A stretch of DNA of 64,000 nt from Xenophilus sp. E41 (GCF_003671765.1 NZ_QPIB01000011.1:196966-260965); one strand, 5' to 3'. Shown: positions 16,557 through 28,893, counted from the first letter of the stretch. Notes: generated by a model not told the origin, from the letters alone. Numbers and translations are program-made.

Positions 16557-18302
16557 TCAATGCGAATGGCGCGGCACCTCGGCCCCGCGGCAGCCGACGA
16601 GGAAGTCGAAGTCGCAGCCCTCGTCGGCCTGCAGCACGTGCTGCACGTACAGGCCCGCATAACCGCCGCGCGGCCTGGTGTCGGCGGGCGCGGCGCGGTC
16701 GGCCAGGCGGCGCTGCAGTTCCTCGTCGGGGATGTCCAGGTGCAGGCGGCCGCCATCGCAGTCCAGCTCGATCCAGTCGCCGTCGCGCACCGCAGCCAGG
16801 GGGCCGCCGGCGGCGGCCTCGGGCGAGACGTGCAGCACGACGGTGCCGTAGGCCGTGCCGCTCATGCGGGCGTCGGAGATGCGCACCATGTCCTTCACGC
16901 CCTGGCGCAGCAGCTTGGGCGGCAGGCCCATGTTGCCGACCTCGGCCATGCCGGGGTAGCCGCGCGGGCCGCAGTTCTTCATCACCAGCACCGAGTCCGC
17001 ATCGACGTCGAGCGACTCGTCGACGATGCGCGCCTTGTAGTGCTCGAAGTCCTCGAACACCACGGCGCGGCCGCGGTGCTGCAGCAGCGCGGGCGTGGCG
17101 GCCGAGGGCTTGAGCACGGCGCCGCGCGGTGCCAGGTTGCCGCGCAGGATGCGCATGCCGCCATCGGCCACCAGGGGCCTGTCGAGCGGGCGAATCACCT
17201 CGTCGTCGTAGTTGGGCGCGTCCTTGACGTTGTCCCACAGCGTGCGGCCATTGACGGTGAGCGCCTGCGGGTGCGGCAGCAGGCCGTGCTCGCCCAGGCG
17301 GCGCAGCACGGCGGGCAGGCCGCCCGCGTAATAGAACTCCTCCATCAGGAAGCGGCCCGAGGGCATGAGGTCGACCAGCGTGGGCGTGCCGGCGCCGATG
17401 CGGGTCCAGTCCTCCAGCTCCAGCGGCACGCCGATGCGCCCAGCGATGGCCTTGAGGTGGATCACCGCGTTGGTCGACCCGCCGATGGCCGCGTTGACGC
17501 GGATCGCGTTCTCGAAGGCCTCGCGCGTGAGCACCTTCGACAGCGTGAGCCCTTCGCGCGCCATCTCCACCGCGCGTGCGCCCGACAGCTGCGCCAGCAC
17601 GTAGCGCCGCGAATCGACGGCCGGGATGGCCGCGTTGTGCGGCAGCGAGGTGCCCAGCGCCTCGGCCATGCAGGCCATGGTCGATGCGGTGCCCATGGTG
17701 TTGCAGGTGCCGGCCGAGCGGCTCATGCCGGCCTCGGCGGCCAGGAACTGGTGCAGCTGGATTTCGCCGGCCTTGAGCGATTCGTGCAGCTGCCACACGG
17801 CCGTGCCCGAGCCGATGTTGCGGCCCTCGAGCTTGCCGTTGAGCATCGGCCCGCCGGTGACGACGATGGCCGGGATGTCGCAGCTGGCCGCGCCCATCAG
17901 CAGCGCGGGCGTGGTCTTGTCGCAGCCGGTGAGCAGCACCACCGCGTCGATGGGGTTGCCGCGGATGGCCTCTTCCACGTCCATGCTGGCCAGGTTGCGC
18001 GTGAGCATGGCGGTGGGGCGCAGGTTCGATTCGCCGTTGCTGAACACCGGGAACTCGACCGGGAAGCCGCCCGCCTCGGAGATGCCGCGCTTGACGTGCT
18101 CGGCGATCTTGCGAAAGTGCGCGTTGCAGGGCGTCAGCTCCGACCAGGTGTTGCAGATGCCGATGATCGGCCGGCCGTCGAACTCGTGGTCGGGGATGCC
18201 CTGGTTCTTCATCCAGCTGCGGTACATGAAGCCGTTCTTGTCGGCCGTGCCGAACCATTCGGCGGAGCGCAGCTTCTTCTTGGGTGTGGGGGTGTCGGAC
18301 AT
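16557..18302 (-). CDS. L-arabonate dehydratase (IlvD/Edd family)
   Basis: A 581-residue iron-sulfur dehydratase. Probable cluster cysteines are in GICNTWSELTPC, TGCDKTTPA and GTCNTMGTAST, as in the sugar-acid branch of IlvD/Edd. WFGTADKNGFMYRSWMKNQG near the start is typical of pentonate dehydratases. The start at 18302 gives MSDTPTPKKKLRSAEWFG. It makes L-2-keto-3-deoxyarabonate, the substrate of the enzyme encoded 27 bases downstream. Other aldonates such as D-fuconate could also be substrates. Confidence 0.88.
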   Translation of the reverse strand: MSDTPTPKKKLRSAEWFGTADKNGFMYRSWMKNQGIPDHEFDGRPIIGICNTWSELTPCNAHFRKIAEHVKRGISEAGGFPVEFPVFSNGESNLRPTAMLTRNLASMDVEEAIRGNPIDAVVLLTGCDKTTPALLMGAASCDIPAIVVTGGPMLNGKLEGRNIGSGTAVWQLHESLKAGEIQLHQFLAAEAGMSRSAGTCNTMGTASTMACMAEALGTSLPHNAAIPAVDSRRYVLAQLSGARAVEMAREGLTLSKVLTREAFENAIRVNAAIGGSTNAVIHLKAIAGRIGVPLELEDWTRIGAGTPTLVDLMPSGRFLMEEFYYAGGLPAVLRRLGEHGLLPHPQALTVNGRTLWDNVKDAPNYDDEVIRPLDRPLVADGGMRILRGNLAPRGAVLKPSAATPALLQHRGRAVVFEDFEHYKARIVDESLDVDADSVLVMKNCGPRGYPGMAEVGNMGLPPKLLRQGVKDMVRISDARMSGTAYGTVVLHVSPEAAAGGPLAAVRDGDWIELDCDGGRLHLDIPDEELQRRLADRAAPADTRPRGGYAGLYVQHVLQADEGCDFDFLVGCRGAEVPRHSH

Positions 18303-18340
18303 GGCGATGGCCTTCGGAGGCGGGGACAGGGAGAACAGCG

Positions 18341-19381
18341 TCAGCGCCGCGGCGCGCGCGTGGCGATGAAGCGCTGCAGCAGGCAGAACACGAAGAGCAG
18401 CACGCCCACCACGATGCGCGTCCACCACGAGCTGAGCGTGCCGTCGAAGGCGATGAGGGTCTGGATGATCCCGAGCATGAGCACGCCGAAGAGCGTGCCC
18501 GCCACGTAGCCCACGCCGCCCGAGAGCAGCGTGCCGCCGATCACCACGGCCGCGATGGCGTCGAGCTCCATGCCCACCGCATGCAGCCCGTAGCCCGAGA
18601 GCATGTAGAAGGTGAAGATCACACCCGCCAGGCTGGCGCAGAAGCCCGACAGCGCATAGGCGCCCACGACGGTGCGGCGCACCGGCAGGCCCATGAGCCG
18701 CGCCGCCGCCTCGTTGCCGCCGATGGCGTACACCGTGCGGCCGAAGGGCGTGTAGTGGGCCACGAAGATGCCCGCGAGCAGCACCACGATGGCGATCACC
18801 GCGCCCACCGACAGCGACGCGCTCTCGCCCAGCGGCAAGCGCCACTGCGCGAGCTCGGTGTAGCCCTCCTGCGTGATGGCGATCGAATCGATGCTGATGA
18901 GATAGCACAGCCCGCGCGCCAGGAACATGCCCGCCAGCGTGACGATGAAGGGCTGCAGGCGGAAGCGTTCGATCAGCCAGCCCATCACCGTGCCGAAACC
19001 CGTGCCCATCACCAGCACCAGCGCGATGGCCGCGGCCGGCGGCCAGCCGCGGTGCTCGACCAGCGTCGCTGCCACCATGGTCGACAGCGCGATGACCGAG
19101 CCCACCGACAGGTCGATGCCGCCGGTGAGGATCACGAAGGTCATGCCCACCGCGACCACGATGAGGAAGGCGTTGTCGATCAGCAGGTTGAGGAACACCT
19201 GCGGCGAGAAGAAGCCGTCGTAGCGCAGCGACCCCGCGGTGGCCACGCAGACGAAGAGCGCGATGGTGGCCGCCAGCGGCAGGTACTTGGGGTCGAGCCC
19301 GCGGCGGCGCGTGGCCGGGGCGGCGGCACCGGCGGGCGTGGGCCGCGGGGCCGCGGGCAGGTGAGTGGTGGGCGTGCTCAT
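18341..19381 (-). CDS. yjfF: Sugar ABC transporter permease, YjfF type (CUT2)
   Basis: A 346-residue BPD_transp_2 permease of ribose/galactofuranose-type transporters. It contains the family segment AVGMTFVILTGGIDLSVGSV and GNEAAARLMGLPV. The N-terminal tail before the first helix (about residues 1-32) is proline- and alanine-rich. The start at 19381 overlaps the stop of the previous permease gene (ATGA). With YtfT it forms the pore of the YtfQRT-YjfF importer, known in E. coli for galactofuranose; furanose arabinose is plausible here. Confidence 0.85.
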   Translation of the reverse strand: MSTPTTHLPAAPRPTPAGAAAPATRRRGLDPKYLPLAATIALFVCVATAGSLRYDGFFSPQVFLNLLIDNAFLIVVAVGMTFVILTGGIDLSVGSVIALSTMVAATLVEHRGWPPAAAIALVLVMGTGFGTVMGWLIERFRLQPFIVTLAGMFLARGLCYLISIDSIAITQEGYTELAQWRLPLGESASLSVGAVIAIVVLLAGIFVAHYTPFGRTVYAIGGNEAAARLMGLPVRRTVVGAYALSGFCASLAGVIFTFYMLSGYGLHAVGMELDAIAAVVIGGTLLSGGVGYVAGTLFGVLMLGIIQTLIAFDGTLSSWWTRIVVGVLLFVFCLLQRFIATRAPRR

Positions 19382-20433
19382 CGCAGCGCTCCCGGCGCGG
19401 GCCGCACGGCGATGGCGCGCAGCGTGGCGCGGAACTCGGCCGACTGCAGCAGCATCACGGCGAACACCACGGCGGCCTTCACCACCAGGTTGATCTCGGG
19501 CGGCACGCCCAGCGAGTAGATGGCGTAGGTCAGCGTCTGGATGATCAGCGCGCCGATCACGCTGCCGACCAGGCTGAAGCGCCCGCCGGTGAGCAGCGTG
19601 CCGCCCAGCGTCACGGCGAGGATGGCGTCGAGCTCCAGCAGCTGGCCGGCGTTGTTGCCGTCGGCGCTCTTCACGTTCGAACTGATCAGCAAGCCCGCCA
19701 GCCCCGCGCACAGCCCGCATACGGCGTACACCGCCAGCGTGAGCCGGCGCGCGCGCACGCCCGCCACCCGCGCCGCCACCGGGTTGATGCCGATCGCCTG
19801 GATGAACAGGCCCAGGGCAGTGCGCGTGCACAGCACGAAGAGCAGCGCGAACACCGCACCGGCGACGAAGAGCGAGAACGGGAGGCCGAGCAGGTAGCCG
19901 CCGCCGATGAAGAAGAAGGGCTTGTGGTAGATCGTGAGGATCTGCCCGTCGGTGACGAGCTGCGCCACGCCGCGGCCGGCCACCATGAGGATCAGCGTGG
20001 CGATGATGGGCTGCATGCCCGCGCCGGCCACCAGTACGCCGTTCCACACGCCGCACAGCAGTGCCACGGCCAGCGCCGCGGCCACCGCCGCGGCCAGGCC
20101 GAAGCGCGCGCTGCCGTCCACCGCGCCGCCGATCATCCAGGCCGCCACGGCCGCGCTGATGGCGACCACCGCGCCCACCGAGATGTCGATGCCGCGCGTG
20201 GCGATCACCAGCGTCATGCCCAGGGCCACCACCATCAGCGGCGCCGCGCGGTTGAGGATGTCGACCAGGCTGCCGTAGAGGTGCCCGTCGCGCCATTCCA
20301 GGTGCAAGAAGCCGGGATTGAAGGCCGCGTTGGCCGCCAGCAGCAGCGCCAGCGTGACCAGCGGCCAGGTCAGGCGGTGCTGCATCGCCCGCGCGAGCAG
20401 GCCGGAGCCGGAGGAGGTTGGGGTGTCACGCAT
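19378..20433 (-). CDS. ytfT: Sugar ABC transporter permease, YtfT type (CUT2)
   Basis: A 351-residue inner-membrane permease with the BPD_transp_2 signature VALGMTLVIATRGIDISVGAVVAIS and SNVKSADGNNAGQLLELDAILAV, as in YtfT. It overlaps the upstream ATPase gene by 8 bases and the downstream permease by 4, so all three are tightly coupled. It probably pairs with YjfF. Confidence 0.86.
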   Translation of the reverse strand: MRDTPTSSGSGLLARAMQHRLTWPLVTLALLLAANAAFNPGFLHLEWRDGHLYGSLVDILNRAAPLMVVALGMTLVIATRGIDISVGAVVAISAAVAAWMIGGAVDGSARFGLAAAVAAALAVALLCGVWNGVLVAGAGMQPIIATLILMVAGRGVAQLVTDGQILTIYHKPFFFIGGGYLLGLPFSLFVAGAVFALLFVLCTRTALGLFIQAIGINPVAARVAGVRARRLTLAVYAVCGLCAGLAGLLISSNVKSADGNNAGQLLELDAILAVTLGGTLLTGGRFSLVGSVIGALIIQTLTYAIYSLGVPPEINLVVKAAVVFAVMLLQSAEFRATLRAIAVRPAPGALR

Positions 20434-21970
20434 GTTCTGCCGCGATGAGTTCGTAGACCTCGTCCTCGGTCGACCCGCCGGGCAACTCGCCGACCTTGCG
20501 GCGGTCGTGCAGCACCACGATGCGATGCGCCACGCGCACGACTTCCGAGATCTCGGAGGAGATGAAGAGCACGGCCATGCCGGCGTCGGCCAGGCGCAGG
20601 ATCTGCGCCATGATTTCCTGCTTGGCGGCGACGTCGATGCCGCGCGTGGGCTCGTCGAGGATCAACAGGCGCGGCTCGATGGCCAGCCAGCGCGCGATCA
20701 CGGCCTTCTGCTGGTTGCCGCCGGAGAGCAGGGCGATCGGCTTGTCGGCGCTGTCGGTGCGAATGCCCAGCGCGGCGATGAAGCGCTCGGCCAGACGGTC
20801 CTGCTCGGCGCGCGGCAAAAAGCGGCCCAGCCCCATCCGCGCCTGCAAGGCCAGCACGATGTTCTCGCGCACCGACAGCTCGCCCACGATGCCGTCGGTC
20901 TTGCGCTCCTCGGGGCACAGCGCCAGGCCGTGCGCGATGGCATCGGCCGGGTCGGCGAAGCGCACGGTGCGCCCGTCGATGGCCAGCGTGCCGCGGTCGG
21001 CCGGCTCCAGCCCGAAGAGCAGGCGGGCCAGCTCGGTGCGGCCGGCGCCCAGCAGGCCGGCCAGGCCGACCACCTCGCCGGGGCGAATCTGCAGGTCCAG
21101 CGGCTCGAGCAGGCCGCTTTGGCCGAAGCCCTGGGCGGACACCAGCGGCGGCGTGCCGTCGGTGGTCTGTGCGGGCGGTGGGCGGCGCGCCGCCTCGGCG
21201 GCCAGCTCGCGGCCCAGCATGGCGGCGATCAGGGCGGGCGCCGGCAGTTGCGCCACCGGCCATTCGCCCACCCAGCCGCCGTTGCGCAGCACGGTGATGC
21301 GGTCCGATACCGCGTACACCTGGTTCATGAAGTGGGTGACGAAGAGGATCGCCAGGCCCTGCGCACGCAGGCGGCGCAGCACCTCGAACAGGCGCTGCAC
21401 CTCGTCCTCGTCGAGGCTGGAGGTCGGCTCGTCGAGGATCAGCACGCGCGCGTCCACGCCCAGCGCGCGGGCGATGGCCACCATCTGCTGCACGGCCACC
21501 GGGTAGCTCGAGAGCAGCCGCGTGACGTCGATGTCCAACCCGATGCGCGCCAGCAGCGCGCGGGCGCCTTCGTTCACCGCCGCCCAGTCGATGCGGCCGG
21601 CGCCCAGCAGGCCCTTGCGCGGCTCGCGCCCGGCGAAGATGTTCTCGGCCACCGAGAGGTTGGGGCAGAGGTTCACCTCCTGGTAGACGGTGCTGATGCC
21701 CAGGCGCTGCGCCGCCAGCGGCGAGTCGGGCCGCACGGCGCGGCCGGCCAGGCGGACCTCGCCCGCATCGGCGCCGAACACGCCGGTCACGATCTTGATA
21801 AGGGTCGACTTGCCGGCGCCGTTCTGGCCCATGAGCGCATGGATCTCGCCCGGGCGAAGGCTGAGCCGCACGTCGTTGAGCACCTGCACCGTGCCGAAGC
21901 GCTTGCCCAGGCCTTCGACCTCGAGCACCGGCGCCTGGGCAGCAGGAGTGGGGGCGCTGTCGGCCATCAT
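20426..21970 (-). CDS. ytfR: Sugar ABC transporter ATP-binding protein, YtfR type (two ABC domains)
   Basis: A 514-residue double-ABC ATPase of CUT2 importers. The first domain has Walker A GQNGAGKST and a LILDEPTSSLDE Walker B. The second domain has the degenerate Walker A GLLGAGRTE, the signature LSGGNQQK and LLILDEPTRGIDV. Two adjacent ATG codons (21970 and 21967) are possible starts. It follows the preceding permease stop by 2 bases. It powers the YtfT/YjfF pair downstream. Confidence 0.88.
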   Translation of the reverse strand: MMADSAPTPAAQAPVLEVEGLGKRFGTVQVLNDVRLSLRPGEIHALMGQNGAGKSTLIKIVTGVFGADAGEVRLAGRAVRPDSPLAAQRLGISTVYQEVNLCPNLSVAENIFAGREPRKGLLGAGRIDWAAVNEGARALLARIGLDIDVTRLLSSYPVAVQQMVAIARALGVDARVLILDEPTSSLDEDEVQRLFEVLRRLRAQGLAILFVTHFMNQVYAVSDRITVLRNGGWVGEWPVAQLPAPALIAAMLGRELAAEAARRPPPAQTTDGTPPLVSAQGFGQSGLLEPLDLQIRPGEVVGLAGLLGAGRTELARLLFGLEPADRGTLAIDGRTVRFADPADAIAHGLALCPEERKTDGIVGELSVRENIVLALQARMGLGRFLPRAEQDRLAERFIAALGIRTDSADKPIALLSGGNQQKAVIARWLAIEPRLLILDEPTRGIDVAAKQEIMAQILRLADAGMAVLFISSEISEVVRVAHRIVVLHDRRKVGELPGGSTEDEVYELIAAEHA

Positions 21971-21972
21971 GC

Positions 21973-23186
21973 TCAGCGGTTCTTGTGATAAACGTCGATG
22001 AACACCGCAGCCAGCAGCACCAGGCCCTTGATGACCTGCTGGTAGTCGATGCCGATGCCCATGATCGACATGCCGTTGTTCATCACGCCCATGACGAAGG
22101 CGCCGATGACGGCCCCCGTCACCTTGCCCACGCCGCCCGAGGCCGAGGCGCCGCCGATGAAGCAGGCGGCGATCACGTCCAGCTCGAAGCCCAGGCCGGC
22201 CTTGGGCGTGGCGGTGTTCAGGCGCGCCGCGAACACCAGCCCGGCCAGCCCGGCCAGCGCGCCCATGTTCATGAAGGCGTAGAAGCTCAGGCGCCGCGTG
22301 TCGATGCCCGACAGGCGCGCCGCCTTCTCGTTGCCGCCCAGCGCGTAGATGCGCCGGCCCAGCGTGGTGCGGCGGGTGACGAAGTCGAACAGCAGGATCA
22401 GCACCGCCATGACCACCAGCACGTTGGGCAGGCCCTTGTACGACGCCATGAGCCAGGCGAAGCCGACCATCAGCAGCGCGAAGATCGCGTTGCGGGCGAC
22501 GAAGATGACCAGCGGCTCGGCGCCGATGCCGTGCGCGAGCTGGCGCTGCCGCGTGCGCCAGCCAGCGATGGCGAAGGCCGCACCCGCTGCCACGCCCAGC
22601 AGCAGCGAGGTGAGGCGCAGGCCGCCGGTGCTGGCCAGTGCCTCCGGAATGAAGCCGCTGCTCAGGCGCTGGAACACCTCGGGGAAGGGCCCGACCGATT
22701 GCCCCTGCAGCACCGCCAGCGCCAGGCCCTTGAAGACCAGCATGCCCGCCAGCGTGACGATGAAGGAGGGGATGCGCGCATAGGCGACGAACCAGCCCTG
22801 CACGGCGCCCACCAGGGCGCCGGCGGCGATGCACAGCAGCACGGCGGGCAGCACCGGCCAGTCGTGTTCGACCATCAGCACCGCGGCCACGGCGCCGACG
22901 AAGCCGCACACCGAGCCTACCGACAGGTCGATGTGCCCCGCCACGATCACCAGCAGCATGCCCAGCGCCATGATGACGATGTAGCTGTTCTGCAGCACCA
23001 GGTTGGTGAGGTTGAGCGGCTGCATCAGCGTGCCGTCGGTCACGACCTGGAAGAAGACCATGATCGCGATCAGGCAGATCAGCATGCCGTACTCGCGCAG
23101 GTGGTGCTTCAGGAAGGATGCGGCGGAGCTTTGCGCCGCGGTGCGTGCCGGCGCGGCCGGCAGCGCGGCGGTGGCCGTCTTCTCGT

Positions 23187-23190
<4 letters not shown>
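21973..23190 (-). CDS. gguB: Multiple-sugar ABC transporter permease, GguB/XylH type (CUT2)
   Basis: A 405-residue permease, longer than YtfT/YjfF and similar in length to XylH/GguB. It has MALGMLLVIVAGHIDLSVGSV and ALGGNEKAARLSGID. The start at 23190 overlaps the gguA-like stop (ATGA). It forms the pore for sugars delivered by the ChvE-like protein encoded upstream, as in Agrobacterium chvE-gguA-gguB. Confidence 0.87.
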
Positions 23191-24776
<1,586 letters not shown>

Positions 24777-24807
24777 CGTGCTCCTGCCCCTGTGCCGCCG
24801 CGCGACC

Positions 24808-25878
24808 TTACTTGATCTGCGAGGCCTTGTAGTAGCCGCTGTCGACCAGCACCTTCTCGTAGTTGCTCTTGTCCACCAGCACCGGCTTGAGCAGGTAGGA
24901 GGGCACGACCTTCACGCCGTTGTTGTAGGTCTTGGTGTCGTTGACCTCGGGCGTCTTGCCGCTGAGCACCGCGTCCACCATGTCGGCCGACACGCGGGCC
25001 AGCTCGCGGGTGTCCTTGAACACGGTGGAGTACTGCTCGCCGCGCAGGATCGACTTGACCGAGGGCACCTCCGCGTCCTGGCCCGACACCACCGGGCAGG
25101 GCTGCTGCGCGGTGCAGTAGCCCACGCCCTTGAGCGAGGACAGGATGCCGATCGACAGCCCGTCGTAGGGCGAGAGCACCGCATCGACGCGCGCCTTGCC
25201 GTAGAAGGCCGACAGCAGGTTGTCCATTCGGGCCTGCGCCACGGCGCCGTCCCAGCGCAGGGTGCCGACCTTGTCCATGCCCATCTGCTTGCTGCGCACG
25301 ACCAGCTTGCCGCTGTCGAGGTAGGGCTTGAGCACCGACATCGCGCCGTCGTAGAAGAAGAAGGCGTTGTTGTCGTCGGGCGATCCGCCGAAGAGCTCGA
25401 TGTTGAAGGGGCCCTTGCCTTCCTTGAGGCCGAGCTTGTCGACGATGGACGTGGCCTGCAGCACGCCGACCTGGAAGTTGTCGAAGGTGGCGTAGTAGTC
25501 GACGTTCTTCGAGCCCTTGATGAGCCTGTCGTAGGCAATGATCTTCACGCCCTTGTCGGCCGCGTTCTGCAGCGCCTTGGTGAGCGTGGTGCCGTCGATC
25601 GAGGCGATCACCAGCACCTTGGCGCCCTTGGTCACCATGTTCTCGATCTGCGCGAGCTGGTTGGGGATGTCGTCGTCGGCGTACTGCAGGTCGGTCTGGT
25701 AGCCGCGGCCCTTGAGCACCTTGACCATGTTGTCGCCGTCGGCGATCCAGCGGGCCGAGGACTTGGTGGGCATGGCGATGCCGACCAGGGCCTTGCCCTG
25801 GGCCAGCGCGGAGAGGGGGCTGAACACCGCGAGGGCGGCGGCCAGGGCGAGGGTGTGGCGCAGGAATTGGCGCTTCAT
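24808..25878 (-). CDS. chvE: Periplasmic sugar-binding protein, ChvE type
   Basis: A 356-residue periplasmic binding protein with a signal peptide of about 26 residues ending SALA before [12 protein letters not shown]. It resembles ChvE, which binds arabinose, galactose, glucose and xylose: [20 protein letters not shown] and [20 protein letters not shown] are typical. It supplies gguA/gguB. In Agrobacterium ChvE also signals to chemotaxis and VirA; nothing here suggests that second role. Confidence 0.9.
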   Translation of the reverse strand: MKRQFLRHTLALAAALAVFSPLSALAQGKALVGIAMPTKSSARWIADGDNMVKVLKGRGYQTDLQYADDDIPNQLAQIENMVTKGAKVLVIASIDGTTLTKALQNAADKGVKIIAYDRLIKGSKNVDYYATFDNFQVGVLQATSIVDKLGLKEGKGPFNIELFGGSPDDNNAFFFYDGAMSVLKPYLDSGKLVVRSKQMGMDKVGTLRWDGAVAQARMDNLLSAFYGKARVDAVLSPYDGLSIGILSSLKGVGYCTAQQPCPVVSGQDAEVPSVKSILRGEQYSTVFKDTRELARVSADMVDAVLSGKTPEVNDTKTYNNGVKVVPSYLLKPVLVDKSNYEKVLVDSGYYKASQIK

Positions 25879-25901
25879 GGTGTTCGTGTCCTCGGCCGTG
25901 C

Positions 25902-26870
25902 TCAGTACTTGCGCTTCGGGAATTCGGCTGCCGCGGTTTCCATGGGGAAGATGCTCTCTTCCGTCACGATGCGCTTGGGCACCGGCTTGCCGGCCAGGAT
26001 GTCTTTCACGGCCGCCATCAGCTGCGGGCCGAGCAGCGGGCTGCATTCGACCGACACGTTGAGCTTGCCGGCCATCATGGCCTCGAAGGCGCCCTTGACG
26101 CCGTCGATGGAGATGATGGTGATGTCCTTGGCCGGCTTCAGGCCCGCTTCCTCGATGGCCTGGATGGCGCCGATGGCCATGTCGTCGTTGTGCGCGTACA
26201 GCACATTGATGCCGTTCTTGCCCTCGGCCTTGAGGAAGGCTTCCATCACCTCCTTGCCCTTGGCACGGGTGAAGTCGCCGGTCTGGCTGCGCACGATCTT
26301 GAACTTCGGGTCGGCCTTGATGATTTCCTCGAAGCCCTTCTTGCGGTCGATGGCCGGTGCCGAGCCCACGGTGCCCTGCAGTTCGACGATGCGGACCTCG
26401 CCCTTGCTGTCCTTCATCTTCTCGACCAGCCAGCGGCCCGCCTTGCGGCCTTCCTCGACGAAGTCCGAGCCCATGAAGGTGACGTACAGCGAGGTGTCCT
26501 TGGAGTTGACCGAGCGGTCGGTCAGCACGACGGGGATCTTGGCGGCCTTGGCTTCCTTCAGCACGTTGTCCCAGCCCGATTCGACCACCGGCGAGAAGGC
26601 GATCACGTCGACCTTCTGCGCGATGAAGGCGCGAATGGCCTTGATCTGGTTCTCCTGCTTCTGCTGGGCGTCGGAGAACTTGAGGTCGATGCCGGCGTCC
26701 TTGGCCGCCGACTTGATCGACTCGGTGTTGGCGGTGCGCCATTCGCTCTCGGCGCCGACCTGGCTGAAGCCCAGCACGATCTTCTTCTGTGCGAAGGCCG
26801 TGAGCGGGATCAGGGTGGAGGCCGACAGGGCGACGGCGGTGGCAATGACGTGTCTGCGGTTCGTTGGCAT
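25902..26870 (-). CDS. ytfQ: Periplasmic sugar-binding protein, YtfQ type
   Basis: A 322-residue binding protein of the galactofuranose YtfQ type. A signal peptide of about 27 residues ends TAFA before [20 protein letters not shown]. Further marks are [17 protein letters not shown] and [20 protein letters not shown]. It is the first gene of the long minus-strand operon, separated from its ATPase and permeases (ytfR, ytfT, yjfF) by the complete chvE-gguA-gguB set. Confidence 0.88.
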   Translation of the reverse strand: MPTNRRHVIATAVALSASTLIPLTAFAQKKIVLGFSQVGAESEWRTANTESIKSAAKDAGIDLKFSDAQQKQENQIKAIRAFIAQKVDVIAFSPVVESGWDNVLKEAKAAKIPVVLTDRSVNSKDTSLYVTFMGSDFVEEGRKAGRWLVEKMKDSKGEVRIVELQGTVGSAPAIDRKKGFEEIIKADPKFKIVRSQTGDFTRAKGKEVMEAFLKAEGKNGINVLYAHNDDMAIGAIQAIEEAGLKPAKDITIISIDGVKGAFEAMMAGKLNVSVECSPLLGPQLMAAVKDILAGKPVPKRIVTEESIFPMETAAAEFPKRKY

Positions 26871-27015
26871 CGGTTTGTCTCCTTGTGCCGTTGTGTCCGC
26901 CTCCAGGCGATACCGTTTGCCCGGGGCTGGGCGGCAGTGTAAGAACGGAATTGCTATCAATCCAATAGATTTTTGGCCAGAATCGATATTGATCCGAGCA
27001 TTCGCGCAAACCCTC
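26871..27015. promoter_or_regulatory. Divergent control region between ytfQ and the gbpR-like gene
   Basis: 145 bases between divergent starts. An AT-rich patch at about 26945-26995 holds CTAT...ATAG (within 26954-26968) and atcgatattgat. The 9-mer TGCTATCAA (26952-26960) recurs in opposite orientation at 28842-28850 in the other divergent region of this locus. These are candidate binding sites for the GbpR-like regulator; promoters of both genes probably overlap here. Confidence 0.45.
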
Positions 27016-27978
27016 ATGACCGCCTATTCCGACTACACCCACTGGTTCCTGCGCGCCCGCCTGAAGACGCGCCAGCTGCTGCTGCTCACGGCGCTGGAGG
27101 AGGAGGGCAACATCCACGCGGCGGCCCGTGCGCTCAACATGACCCAGCCGGCGGCCTCGAAGCTGCTGAAGGACCTGGAGGACATGCTGGAGGTGCCGCT
27201 GTTCGAGCGGCTGCCGCGCGGGATGCGGCCGACCTGGTATGGCGAGACCATGATCCGCCACGCGCGCCAGGCGCTCGGCAGCCTGAGCCAGGCGCACGAG
27301 GAACTCACGGCGCTCAAGGCCGGCCGTTTCGGCCAGGTGGGTGTCGGCGCGATCACCTCGCCGGCCCTGGCGCTGCTGCCGCCCGCCATCGCGATGGTCA
27401 AGCGTGAGCAGCCCAGCCTGCGCGTGGTGCTGGAGATCGAGACGAGCCCCGTGCTGCTCGAGCACCTGCGCCAGGGGCGGCTGGACATCCTGCTGGCGCG
27501 CTTCTTCGCCGGCGAGGACCAGAGCGACCTGCGCTACGAGGCCATCACCAGCGAGCCGGTGTGCACGGTGGCGCGGCCCGGCCATCCGCTGGCCAACAAG
27601 CACGACCTGCAGCTGGCCGACGTGAAGGACGCCGCCTGGATCGTGCCGCCGGCCGGCAGCGTGCTGCGGCACCGCTTCGAACTCATGTTCCAGGAGGCCG
27701 GCCTCAAGCCGCCCTTCGACATCATCGAGACGGCGGCCCTGCTGTTCATCACCCGCATGCTGCAGCAGAGCGACATGCTGTGCGTGATGGGGACCGAGGT
27801 GGCGCGCTACTACGCGTCGCACGGCATCCTCACCGTGCTGCCGCTGGAGATGGCCTGCCACATGGACGACTTCGGCCTCATCACGCGGGCCGACCGGGCG
27901 CTGTCGCCGGGGGCGCAGCTGCTGGTCAAGGCACTGAGAACCTCCTGCTTCCCGATCTACGGGCGCAAGATGGATTGA
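27016..27978 (+). CDS. gbpR: LysR-family regulator, GbpR type
   Basis: A 320-residue LysR regulator. The helix-turn-helix lies at about residues 18-50 ([34 protein letters not shown]). It closely resembles GbpR, which controls chvE-type sugar uptake genes in Agrobacterium and Azospirillum in response to arabinose, galactose or fucose. It is divergent from the transporter/dehydratase operon and convergent with the sugar dehydrogenase, as expected of a local regulator. Confidence 0.87.
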   Translation: MTAYSDYTHWFLRARLKTRQLLLLTALEEEGNIHAAARALNMTQPAASKLLKDLEDMLEVPLFERLPRGMRPTWYGETMIRHARQALGSLSQAHEELTALKAGRFGQVGVGAITSPALALLPPAIAMVKREQPSLRVVLEIETSPVLLEHLRQGRLDILLARFFAGEDQSDLRYEAITSEPVCTVARPGHPLANKHDLQLADVKDAAWIVPPAGSVLRHRFELMFQEAGLKPPFDIIETAALLFITRMLQQSDMLCVMGTEVARYYASHGILTVLPLEMACHMDDFGLITRADRALSPGAQLLVKALRTSCFPIYGRKMD

Positions 27979-27995
27979 GCGCCGCGACGCCCGGG

Positions 27996-28766
27996 TCAGA
28001 CCCAGCCGGCGTCGACCTTGAACTCCTGCGCCGTGCACATGGCCGCCGCGTCGGACGCGAGGAACAGCACCATGGCCGCGATGTCGTGCGGCAGCAGCTT
28101 GCCGGGGAGGCACTGGTTGCGCGCCAGTTCCTTCTCGCCCTCCTCGTCGAGCCAGAGCGCGACCTGGCGCTCGGTCATCACCCAGCCGGGCGACACGGTG
28201 TTGATGCGGATGCGGTCCTGCCCCAGCGGCTTGGCCAGGCCGCGCGTGAGGCCGTTGACCGAGGACTTGGCGATCGCGTAGCAGGGATAGCCGCCGCCCT
28301 TGCCCTGCCAGCCGGTGGAACCGAGGTTGACGATCGAGCCGCCGCCCAGGCGCTTCATGCCCGGCACGACGGACTGGATCGCGAAGAGGGCCGGGCGCTC
28401 GTTGATCGCCATGCGCTCCTCGTAGTAGGCCGGCGTGACCGACTCGAGCGTGTGGCGGTCGTCGCTCGCCACGTTGTTGACCAGCACGGCGAAGGGGCCG
28501 AGCTCGGCCTCGGCCTGCGCGATCGCGCCCTGCAGCGCGCCGATGTCGCGCACGTCGCAGCGCCGCCACCAGGGCGCCGGCAGGCCCGCCGCCGCGATGC
28601 GCTGCGCCAGCGCCTCGCTCGGCGCCTCGGCGATGTCGATGAAGGCGACGCGCGCGCCCTGTTCGGCGAAGGCCTGCACGATGCCGGCGCCGATGCCGCT
28701 GCCGCCCCCGGTGACGAAGACGTTCTTGCCGCGCAGGTCGGGGTAGGAGGCGAGGGGAGTGCTCAT
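27996..28766 (-). CDS. SDR-family sugar 1-dehydrogenase (probable L-arabinose 1-dehydrogenase)
   Basis: A 256-residue short-chain dehydrogenase. The NAD(P)-binding motif is TGGGSGIG (19-26), with NN(V) at 97-99 and catalytic Ser150, Tyr163 and Lys167 (YAIAK). By context it oxidises L-arabinose, or D-galactose/D-fucose, to the aldonolactone as the first step of the pathway. Its divergent neighbour encodes the lactonase. The start at 28766 gives a compact SDR; an ATG further upstream adds an unlikely AT-rich leader. Confidence 0.82.
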   Translation of the reverse strand: MSTPLASYPDLRGKNVFVTGGGSGIGAGIVQAFAEQGARVAFIDIAEAPSEALAQRIAAAGLPAPWWRRCDVRDIGALQGAIAQAEAELGPFAVLVNNVASDDRHTLESVTPAYYEERMAINERPALFAIQSVVPGMKRLGGGSIVNLGSTGWQGKGGGYPCYAIAKSSVNGLTRGLAKPLGQDRIRINTVSPGWVMTERQVALWLDEEGEKELARNQCLPGKLLPHDIAAMVLFLASDAAAMCTAQEFKVDAGWV

Positions 28767-28893
28767 GAGGATGTCTCGTAGTGGGATATTGAAATTGCAA
28801 TCGATAGATTGCGAAAAGATATTTTTAAGCATCAATATGCCTTGATAGCATTTGTGCCGTCAAGCGCGTTCGACGCTTCAGGAGACAACAAGG
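28767..28893. promoter_or_regulatory. Divergent control region between sugar dehydrogenase and lactonase
   Basis: This AT-rich gap holds a perfect inverted repeat, GCAATC (28797-28802), 4-base spacer, GATTGC (28807-28812). It also holds TCAA...TTGA around 28832-28845 and TTGATAGCA (28842-28850), the reverse complement of a 9-mer in the ytfQ-gbpR control region. It probably carries both promoters and sites for the GbpR-like regulator. Confidence 0.5.
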
